Shown here in pieces: positions 1 to 5,986 of a DNA stretch of 11,066 nucleotides. Position 1 is the stretch's first letter; every line of letters starts with the position of its first letter. The notes under the pieces are model-generated. The model did not search any database, had not been told where the DNA came from, and worked only from the letters and a program-made list of their open reading frames with translations. The DNA comes from CAYLZN01 sp964387935 (GTDB taxonomy: Bacteria; Acidobacteriota; Vicinamibacteria; Vicinamibacterales; JAFNAJ01). Both the position numbers and the translations under genes were made by a program. The stretch is from contig CAYLZN010000196.1 of NCBI GenBank assembly GCA_964387935.1, positions 1-11,066 on the forward strand, in the 5' to 3' direction.

Positions 1-270
1 CGTCAGCAGCAGGCCGGGGTGCTCCGGCAGTTCCTGGAGCAGCGACTCGAGCGTCTTCAGCGTGAACGGAATCGCGTCGCGTACCAGCTCCGGATCCTCG
101 TCTGACGCGTACACGCTGCCTCCGGACGCCAGCGAGTCCGCCACGCTACCGATGGCCATCTTCTTGAGTGAACAGCCGCCGCTGGCGGCAAGCAGCACAG
201 CAAGGCCGGCTACGACGAACGCGCGGGCGGGGGCGGTTGAACTGACGGGCGAACGCGGAGCGAATCTCAC
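1..270 (-). CDS. TatT-like TRAP transporter accessory lipoprotein (N-terminal part, runs off left edge)
   Basis: Ninety codons are visible from a GTG start at 270; the 3' end is outside the window. The N-terminus has a basic start, a hydrophobic stretch (AFVVAGLAVLLAA) and a lipobox-like SGGC at about residue 33, so it is probably a lipoprotein. The mature start (KKMAIGSVADSLASGG, then YASDEDPELVRDAIPF and LKTLESLLQELPEHPGLLL) matches my memory of the TatT family, TPR-type lipoproteins that accompany tripartite TRAP transporters and are known from Treponema. GTG 270 is chosen because the only in-frame ATG lies after the lipobox, which would lose the signal, and because GTG overlaps the kinase stop as GTGA. 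The coupling suggests co-expression with the kinase. Family call is from recalled motif similarity only; the substrate is unknown. Confidence 0.72.
   Translation of the reverse strand, partial: MRFAPRSPVSSTAPARAFVVAGLAVLLAASGGCSLKKMAIGSVADSLASGGSVYASDEDPELVRDAIPFTLKTLESLLQELPEHPGLLLT
267..270 (-). promoter_or_regulatory. GTGA stop-start overlap (translational coupling site)
   Basis: On the minus strand the kinase stop TGA (269-267) and the downstream GTG start (270-268) share bases. The last kinase codons (ACT GAC GGG TTG TGA) contain no strong Shine-Dalgarno, so reinitiation by ribosomes finishing the kinase is the likely mode of translation. This overlap is the main argument for the GTG start of the TatT-like gene. 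Confidence 0.7.
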
Positions 271-1634
271 AACCCGTCAGTATATCGAACCTCGAGTGCG
301 AAGGCCGGCGGCCCCGGTCGTGTCACCAGGAACTGTGCGGCCGGCGCGACCTCTGGGAACGCGCGTGAGTAGGCCTCTGCCCACCGGGTCATGAACCGAC
401 CGGCCTCCGCGGCCTGGACGAGAGCCCACACGCTGCCGCCGAAACCGGCCCCGAACGACGAGGCCGCCACGGCCCCCAGGCGCCTGGCGTCGTGCGCGAG
501 GCTTCGTGTGGCCGGCACCTGGTTAACCAGACCGTCCTCGGCGCCCCGCTGCGACCGATCGACGAGCGGACTGATCTTGCTGACGGCACCGGACGCCAGC
601 AGAGCGGAGACGGCGGGGATGATCTCTTCACTCTCCGCGACGAACTGGTCCAGCCGGGCCTGGAGGTCGCCGGGAGTAAACTCGCCAGGCCGCGGCTCGG
701 CGACCGCCTCGCGCAGGCGCCGGGCGGCATCTGGCCTCGAACGCACGGCGGCGCCGAGGGTGGCGTCCGCCCCCCCGGTCAGCGACCGCCAGCGGTCCAG
801 CAGGGCCGCGGTGGTGCGCGCGGCCCGGTTGTAGGCGTCCTTCGCGGCGCCCGTCTTCTCGGCGACCACGCCGCTCGCAGCCACGACGAACGTCCACTCG
901 TCGCTGAGCGGGATGGTCCCCTCGTGGACGGTCGGGCAGAAGGAGAACTGGCTGAGGGCCCCTGGGCTGGCGCAGAGCATGGCCACGTGATCCTCGGACC
1001 CACCCTGCGTGCCGACACCCGCGTCGCCGCCTAGGGGGCCGAAGTCGCGGCCGTTCTCGACGCAGCTCGCATACGTGGCGAGGTCCGAGGCCGAGGCGAC
1101 CTGGGCCCGGAACCGCTCGTCCTGGTCGAGGCCGCTCACCTCGCCGAGGCCCACGAGGAACGCGGTGACCAGCGCGCTCGAGCTCGACATGCCTGCGGCA
1201 AGCGGCAGGTCGCTCGCAAACGCGAGCGTTGCGCCCCGCAGGCGCGTGGGGAAGTTCCGCGCCAGCCGCCGCACCACGGTTTCGAGATACGTCCGCCAGG
1301 GTGGCCCGTCTGCAGGGGCCTCGCCGCGCACGGGCATTCGGACGGCGGCACCGTTCGAGGCCGCCATGGCGACCACCTGCCCGTCACCGCGGGGCTGCGC
1401 GAGCAGGGAGATGCCCCGTTCCACGGCACACAGCAGGCTGCGTCCGCCGGCATAGTCCGTGTGCTTGCCCAGGACCTCGATTCGGCCTGGCACGTAGAAG
1501 GGCGCCGCCGGCGCACCAAGGGGATCACCACACGACGCCAGCGCCAGGCGCGCCGACTTCGCGAGCCGCTCGACCGCGGACGCGTGCGCGGGCGAGAGGC
1601 CGGCGTCGAGGAGGGAGGCGTGGTGTCGGACCAT
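267..1634 (-). CDS. Galactokinase-like GHMP family sugar kinase
   Basis: A 455-residue cytoplasmic kinase, slightly longer than typical galactokinases (about 380-400). All GHMP motifs are present in order: the galactokinase signature region GRIEVLGKHTDYAGG (50-64), the ATP-binding loop PLAAGMSSSSAL (144-155), the catalytic-Asp region GGSEDH (D215, aligning with the MDQ Asp of galactokinases) and the C-terminal glycine motif FGAGFGGSVWALV (394-406). The family transfers ATP phosphate to the sugar C1 hydroxyl. The canonical sugar-binding loop reads GEHTDY; here Glu is Lys57, while R51, H58 and D60 are kept, so the sugar may not be galactose. ATG 1634 is used; no clear Shine-Dalgarno is seen. 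The stop TGA overlaps the GTG of the TatT-like gene, suggesting a transport-plus-phosphorylation pair. Family assignment is firm, substrate is not. Confidence 0.88.
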   Translation of the reverse strand: MVRHHASLLDAGLSPAHASAVERLAKSARLALASCGDPLGAPAAPFYVPGRIEVLGKHTDYAGGRSLLCAVERGISLLAQPRGDGQVVAMAASNGAAVRMPVRGEAPADGPPWRTYLETVVRRLARNFPTRLRGATLAFASDLPLAAGMSSSSALVTAFLVGLGEVSGLDQDERFRAQVASASDLATYASCVENGRDFGPLGGDAGVGTQGGSEDHVAMLCASPGALSQFSFCPTVHEGTIPLSDEWTFVVAASGVVAEKTGAAKDAYNRAARTTAALLDRWRSLTGGADATLGAAVRSRPDAARRLREAVAEPRPGEFTPGDLQARLDQFVAESEEIIPAVSALLASGAVSKISPLVDRSQRGAEDGLVNQVPATRSLAHDARRLGAVAASSFGAGFGGSVWALVQAAEAGRFMTRWAEAYSRAFPEVAPAAQFLVTRPGPPAFALEVRYTDGL

Positions 1635-1637
1635 GTA

Positions 1638-1710
1638 GGCGAAGGCCGGGCCTGAAAAGGCCCGGCCCTCCGAAGGCGAAGACCTGGCCTGAAAGGCCCG
1701 GTCCTCCGAA
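1638..1710 (-). repeat. Two tandem 36-37 bp hairpin-forming repeat units
   Basis: Unit 1 is 1638-1674 and unit 2 is 1675-1710; read on the minus strand each begins TTCGGAGG and ends TTCGCC. Unit 1 contains a perfect 10-bp inverted repeat (ggccgggcct at 1644-1653, aggcccggcc at 1658-1667) around the 4-base loop gaaa. Unit 2 folds the same way (1681-1690 with 1694-1703, loop gaa) with one mismatch, and some stem positions differ on both arms so pairing is kept. The block lies in the 97-bp spacer between the subtilase stop and the kinase start and reaches within 3 bases of the kinase ATG. There is no T-run, so it is not a standard intrinsic terminator. It could be a dispersed intergenic repeat, an RNA stability or processing element, or a translation-modulating structure. 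Confidence 0.75.
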
Positions 1711-1731
1711 AACCGAAAACCGACAACCGAC
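1704..1731. repeat. Heptamer tandem repeat (AACCGAM-type, four units)
   Basis: Four consecutive 7-base units are seen on the plus strand: ctccgaa (1704-1710, degenerate), aaccgaa (1711-1717), aaccgac (1718-1724) and aaccgac (1725-1731). They end one base before the subtilase stop codon and overlap the start of the hairpin repeat block. The array is short and looks like a simple-sequence tract of the sort found between genes. Confidence 0.7.
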
Positions 1732-3675
1732 CTAACTTCCCGCTCTCCACCACGCCCACGCCAGGTACCGTGGGCTGTAGTCGCAGCGGGCGGCGGTGAC
1801 GCGTAGGGTGTACTGGCCGCTGCTGGCCGGCACGAGCTCGACGATCTCGTACGTGTTGTCCAGGCTGGCGGATGTGGCGACGACGGTGCCGGACGAGTCG
1901 AGCACGGTGAGATCCAGGTCTGCGCCCGGCTGGAACTCGTAGCTGTCGTAGTTCGGGTCCGTATTCCACACGGCCGCGACGCGCGTCTGTCGGCCCGCGA
2001 CGAGCGTCATAGTCGCTTCGACCGTCGGGCCCGGAATCGACTCGTTGCACACGTAGTTCTGCGCGTTCCAGCCGCCCCGCCATCCCCTCACCACGTCGTC
2101 TGCGCGGTCTGCCGAGACGGCGCCAGCGCCATCCCGCTCGCTGAGGCGCCGATCGCCCTCGATGTTGTGCACGGCGGTGGCCATCAGGATCGCCTTGATG
2201 GCTTCAGGCCAGAACTGGAGCGCCGGCGCCCGCTGCATGAGCAGGGCGGCGGTGGCCGTGACCATGGCGGCCGACCAGCTTGTCCCCGATCCGATGTTGC
2301 CGACGCCGCCCGCGGTGGTGGTGCTGTTGATGTTCATGCTGGGCGCCACCAGTTCCGGCTTCTCGCGGTCGTCGTGCATCGAGTTCGGGTTCACGTAGCT
2401 GGAGCATTCATCGATGATGTCGTCGGTCCAGTCCACCGTGTTCATGTCGTCGTAGCCGCCGACGGTGACGAGGTTGTACGCGAGGCCCGGGCTCGTCAGC
2501 TTGCCGTCGCCCTGACAGGACCCGGCGCGGTTGCCAGACGACTTGGCGAAGAACAGGTGGCGGTTGATCACCATGTCGTCGAAGAAGCGGTCGTTGATGC
2601 CTGGCGTGCCGCTGGACGTGAAGCCCCAGCTCAGGTTGATGGCCCGGGCGCCCCAGTCGGCGGCGGCATTGGCGCGATTCTGCAGTTCCGAGCTGAAGCC
2701 GCTGCACGACCCGCCCACCCACAGCAGCGCGCCAGGGGCCAGGCCTCGTATCGTCGGGTGCAGGCTGTTGATGATCCCTGCGACGCCCGTGCTGTGGCTG
2801 CTGGCCGTCGGGCAGATGAAGTCCGTGTCCTGCGTGAGCTCGAGATACGGGTTCGACGCGATGCGCCCTCCCACCTCCACCATGGCGATCTTGACGCCCG
2901 TGCCACTGAACCCGCGATTGTGGACGATGCTGACCTTCTGCGTGGCGCGTGCGACCTCCATGTCCGGCGTGTTCACCACGTCGAGGTAGACGGCAGCTAC
3001 CCCAGGCCAGCGTGCGATCTCGCGAATGGCGGCGGGCGGCAGTGACACCGCGATCACCGGCGCCAGTCCGTCGGCCACCGGCGTATAGCCAAGTTGTCGC
3101 AGGCGGGCGAGCAGCGGGTCCACGACGGGGACGAGGGCCTCGGCACGACGCTGGTCGAGTCGCTGCGCGAGCGCCTTCGCCTGCTCGGCGTTGCGGAGTT
3201 CGTCGTGTGCAGCGCGCGGAGCCGGGCGGGCGCCTGGACCTTCCGGCCGCTGCTGGAGCCAGATCAGGACGGGCACGGGAGTGCGATCCGCCGGCCGTGC
3301 CAGATTCCCCTCCAGAAGCGGGTCCACGACCGTGCGGCGGGCCCGCAGCGCCGCGCGCTCCTGGGCCGGCACCTGGTCCAGGGTGAACCGGGGGCCGCGG
3401 TCGTCCAGCACAACGCCGGTCACCTGACCGGATCGGGTGTCGGCGATTTTGACGATCCAGCGGCTTCGGCCCGTGGCGGGATCCACCGACCGCTTCGTGG
3501 TGACCACGTCCAGTCGACCCTGAGGCCGGCCCGACCGCGAGGCCGCGAAGCGCCGGGCGGCTTCCTCGACGTCAGGTGGGGCGCCCGTGGGCTCCTGGCC
3601 CCACAAGGCCCCGGTGAACACCAGGGCCAGCACGCCAAACGGAGCCAGGATGCGCAGACGACGGGCGCGCCTCAT
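1732..3675 (-). CDS. Secreted S8 family serine peptidase (subtilase) with Glu at the catalytic Asp position
   Basis: A 647-residue exported protein. It has a signal peptide (MRRARRLRI then a hydrophobic stretch to about residue 26), an N-terminal propeptide-like region (about 30-240), the subtilase domain (about 255-500) and a C-terminal beta-rich region (about 550-630, GADLDLTVLD to SGQYTLRV) resembling PPC-type domains. Catalytic landmarks: His294 in HSTGVAGI, Asn382 in SSGNRAG and Ser466 in GTSWSAAM are present. The usual VIDTG Asp is replaced by Glu267 in IAMVEVGG, and the second His of HGTH is Gly. I chose ATG 3675 over one 60 bases upstream because it places the signal peptide at the N-terminus and avoids overlap with the preceding gene, leaving a 35-bp gap. 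Likely acts in the periplasm or outside the cell; full activity is uncertain because of Glu267. Confidence 0.88.
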   Translation of the reverse strand: MRRARRLRILAPFGVLALVFTGALWGQEPTGAPPDVEEAARRFAASRSGRPQGRLDVVTTKRSVDPATGRSRWIVKIADTRSGQVTGVVLDDRGPRFTLDQVPAQERAALRARRTVVDPLLEGNLARPADRTPVPVLIWLQQRPEGPGARPAPRAAHDELRNAEQAKALAQRLDQRRAEALVPVVDPLLARLRQLGYTPVADGLAPVIAVSLPPAAIREIARWPGVAAVYLDVVNTPDMEVARATQKVSIVHNRGFSGTGVKIAMVEVGGRIASNPYLELTQDTDFICPTASSHSTGVAGIINSLHPTIRGLAPGALLWVGGSCSGFSSELQNRANAAADWGARAINLSWGFTSSGTPGINDRFFDDMVINRHLFFAKSSGNRAGSCQGDGKLTSPGLAYNLVTVGGYDDMNTVDWTDDIIDECSSYVNPNSMHDDREKPELVAPSMNINSTTTAGGVGNIGSGTSWSAAMVTATAALLMQRAPALQFWPEAIKAILMATAVHNIEGDRRLSERDGAGAVSADRADDVVRGWRGGWNAQNYVCNESIPGPTVEATMTLVAGRQTRVAAVWNTDPNYDSYEFQPGADLDLTVLDSSGTVVATSASLDNTYEIVELVPASSGQYTLRVTAARCDYSPRYLAWAWWRAGS

Positions 3676-3710
3676 GCCTACAGCATAAGCAAACTGCGGG
3701 CCGCGGGCAC

Positions 3711-5054
3711 CTACTTCGGCGTCGTGTTCAACCACACCTGAAGGTTGGGGAGTTTCCCCGTGGCCGGCTTGTCGGGGGCCTCGCGCTGCTCGGACTGCCG
3801 TCCGCCGGCGCCGCCCAGCCCGATGACCAGGTCCATGCGACCGTCACGGTTGACGTCCCCGGTCGTGATGCCCCAGGTGATCTCGAGGTCGTCCTCGGGG
3901 AACGCCGTCTTCGTGCGCGTCCAGGAGGCCTTGCCGTCATTGGTGAGAATGAACAGCCCGTAGCCTGCCGTCTTACCCGTGGATTTTCGTCCGCCCACGA
4001 TGAGGTCCAGGTCGCCATCGCCGTCGAGGTCACCGAGGCCTGCGGCCTGGCAGCCACCCTTGATCTCCGGCAGCGGGTCCGGCTGCTGCTTCCAGGAGCC
4101 ATCTTCCTGCTGCAGGTAGACCTCCACGCCGTTCACGGCGTGCGCCACCACCACGTCGGGCCGCTTGTCGCCGTTCACGTCGCCCGTGGTCAGGGACTGG
4201 ATCACCCCGTAGAGCATCGGCGACGGGAAGCCCTGCGATGCGGACTTGAAGCTGCCCTTGCCGTCGCCGAGATAGACGCGCGGCCCGCGGTGATACGCGG
4301 CAACCACGTCGAGCGAGCCGTCGCCGTTCATGTCCGTCAGGATGACCCGGCGGACCCAGCCGCCCTCATCATCTGCGCCTTCGCCGGGATCGTCCGCCGT
4401 GGGAAGGCCCGTCACCTTCACTTCCTTCCAGGTCTTGCCGGAGCCGTCGCCGGTCAGCAGGACCAGCCCGCCCCGGTCCGACGCGCCGAGCAGGAGGTCC
4501 ACGTGGCCGTCGCCATTGACATCGCCGGCGGCGACGTCTTCGGCGCCGGTGAACGGGTTGTCGCTCCCTTCGTACTCGGGCCGCTTCGACGCCTCGGGGT
4601 TCATGGCGCTCGTGGCGAGCGTCCACTTGCCCGTCCCGTCGCCGAGAAACACGAGCGCGCCCTCGCAGTGATCGCCCACCGCGATATCGAGCGAGCCGTC
4701 GCCGTTCACGTCCGCGGCGGCGACACCGCCGCCGCAGGTCGTGGCCTCCGGAACGGCAAGCCCCTGCGACACATCGGTCCAGCCGCCCTTGCCGTCACCG
4801 AGCCAGGCGCCGGCCTTTCGACCGAGTCGGATGTGCGCGACCAGATCCAGGTGGCCGTCCCTGTTCAGGTCCACCAGGACCGGGGTGCTCTTCCACCGGC
4901 CGTCGGATGGCAGTCCCGCCACCGCGAGTTCGAAGGTCGGTCCAGGCGGAGGTGCCTGGCCGGACGCCACCGCGGCGGGCAAGAGGGCGGCAAGGGCCAG
5001 CCAGGCGGCCAAAATCGGTCGTGAACAAAGGCGCGACATCGGCGTCGTCTGCAT
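3711..5054 (-). CDS. Secreted FG-GAP/VCBS repeat protein, predicted seven-bladed beta-propeller
   Basis: A 447-residue protein with a signal peptide (about 1-33, hydrophobic ILAAWLALAALLPAAVA). Seven Ca2+-binding-type D-x-[ND]-x-D-x-x-x-D motifs occur at about residues 62, 115, 178, 241, 292, 342 and 400, most followed about 20 residues later by a [LT]GDGxG turn. This spacing fits seven FG-GAP blades as in integrin-alpha-like propellers. The fifth motif (DVNGDKRPD) lacks the usual Gly. There is no C-terminal anchor or sorting domain. FG-GAP propellers usually bind partners or carbohydrates; no enzyme signature is seen. ATG 5054 is preferred to ATG 5039 because AGGAG lies at 5067-5071, inside the end of the upstream gene. 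The upstream stop is only 3 bp away, so the two genes are almost certainly co-transcribed. Confidence 0.88.
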   Translation of the reverse strand: MQTTPMSRLCSRPILAAWLALAALLPAAVASGQAPPPGPTFELAVAGLPSDGRWKSTPVLVDLNRDGHLDLVAHIRLGRKAGAWLGDGKGGWTDVSQGLAVPEATTCGGGVAAADVNGDGSLDIAVGDHCEGALVFLGDGTGKWTLATSAMNPEASKRPEYEGSDNPFTGAEDVAAGDVNGDGHVDLLLGASDRGGLVLLTGDGSGKTWKEVKVTGLPTADDPGEGADDEGGWVRRVILTDMNGDGSLDVVAAYHRGPRVYLGDGKGSFKSASQGFPSPMLYGVIQSLTTGDVNGDKRPDVVVAHAVNGVEVYLQQEDGSWKQQPDPLPEIKGGCQAAGLGDLDGDGDLDLIVGGRKSTGKTAGYGLFILTNDGKASWTRTKTAFPEDDLEITWGITTGDVNRDGRMDLVIGLGGAGGRQSEQREAPDKPATGKLPNLQVWLNTTPK

Positions 5055-5057
5055 GGC

Positions 5058-5879
5058 CTATCTGCTCTCCTGCGCGGGCTTGGTGTTGCGGAACCACTGG
5101 CCGTTCACCTTCAGCCACTGCTCGACCATGCTCTTCTCTTCGGGTTCGAGCTTGGTCAGGGTCGGATCGTTCAGTTTCTGCATGAAGCTCACCTTGGCAC
5201 GACCGGTGTTGCCGTTCGTCTCGACCCACTGGATCCGGGGGGAGGAGTACCGGTACTTCGCGCGCCGCGCCATGTGCTGCTCAATGGAGTTGGCCGCGCG
5301 GTACGTGGGGTCCAGGAAGTCGTAAACCGCCCGCCAGTCGTCGCTCGCCGTGGCCTTCCAGACGGCCTCGACGCGGGCGGCGAGGCGGGCATCCTCCTCG
5401 GCATTCCTTGCCTTCGGGGGCCGCGACGCGAACTGGTCTTCGGCCGAGCGCGGCACGGGCCTCCAGTCGTCCCTCTTGATCCACACCTCCCACTTCTCGA
5501 CGTCGCTGGGCTTCAGGGGGTACTGGCGGGGCTTGACGGCGAATTTCAGCGCCACCCAGGCGGTGTCGCCCTCGACAACCACCTCACCGACCTCGGCCGC
5601 GGTGTACTGGAAAGGCCCGCCGGACTTCTGATACTCGGCGTACGCCTCCCGGCCCTGGGTTTGTGCCTGCTCCTCGGGGGGCAGGAGATCGAAGACGACG
5701 TCCCAGCGGTCCGTGACCTTGGCGTTCCAGAGGTCTCTGGCCCGCTGCTGGACCAGGGTGGCCTCGCGGTCGGCCGTTCCCTGGGCAGCGACGGGCGCAG
5801 GGCAGGTCGCGGTCAATCCCCAGGCCAGCACGGCCAGCAGGGGAATGGTAGCGGTGGGTGCGAGAGAGAGGCGACGCAT
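5058..5879 (-). CDS. Secreted protein with two NTF2-like repeats, function unknown
   Basis: A 273-residue protein with a signal peptide (MRRLSLAP, hydrophobic core, cleavage likely after VAA at 30-32). The mature part is an internal duplication: RARDLWNAKVTDRWDVVFDLL (46-66) aligns with RVEAVWKATASDDWRAVYDFL (169-189), GDTAWVALKF (104-113) with GNTGRAKVSF (223-232), and VEKWEVWIKRDDWRPV (127-142) with VEQWLKVNGQWFRNT (252-266). The helix-then-sheet order and the closing Trp-rich strand resemble NTF2/SnoaL-like folds, which bind small ligands or act as adaptors; no catalytic residues can be assigned. ATG 5879 is chosen over one 150 bases upstream, because that extension would run through the terminator hairpin and push the signal peptide inward. 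It is first in the closely spaced series with the propeller and subtilase genes. Confidence 0.8.
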   Translation of the reverse strand: MRRLSLAPTATIPLLAVLAWGLTATCPAPVAAQGTADREATLVQQRARDLWNAKVTDRWDVVFDLLPPEEQAQTQGREAYAEYQKSGGPFQYTAAEVGEVVVEGDTAWVALKFAVKPRQYPLKPSDVEKWEVWIKRDDWRPVPRSAEDQFASRPPKARNAEEDARLAARVEAVWKATASDDWRAVYDFLDPTYRAANSIEQHMARRAKYRYSSPRIQWVETNGNTGRAKVSFMQKLNDPTLTKLEPEEKSMVEQWLKVNGQWFRNTKPAQESR

Positions 5880-5895
5880 CGTTCTACCAATCGGC

Positions 5896-5934
5896 AAAAA
5901 AAATGGGAGACGGAGTCGTTCGACTCCGCCTCCC
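5896..5934 (-). terminator. Strong intrinsic (Rho-independent) terminator
   Basis: Read on the minus strand, GGGAGGCGGAGTCG (5934-5921) pairs with CGACTCCGTCTCCC (5918-5905) around a 2-base AA centre, with a single G-U pair, followed by A and eight T (5903-5896). It lies 53 bases after the stop of the exported protein gene at 5987 and ends that transcript. Only 16 bases separate the T-run from the next start codon. Confidence 0.93.
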
Positions 5935-5986
5935 TTGGACGCTGCTCGAGCCGGAATAGTCGAGCTTGACGAATCGAGTGATGAAC

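Noticed and set aside
1136..2083. 315-codon minus-strand open frame spanning the kinase/subtilase junction
   Set aside because: It is out of frame with both well-supported genes, crosses the hairpin repeats and is Arg-rich shadow translation.
3676..3735. Upstream start for the subtilase
   Set aside because: It would overlap the end of the propeller gene and place 20 residues before a clear signal peptide.
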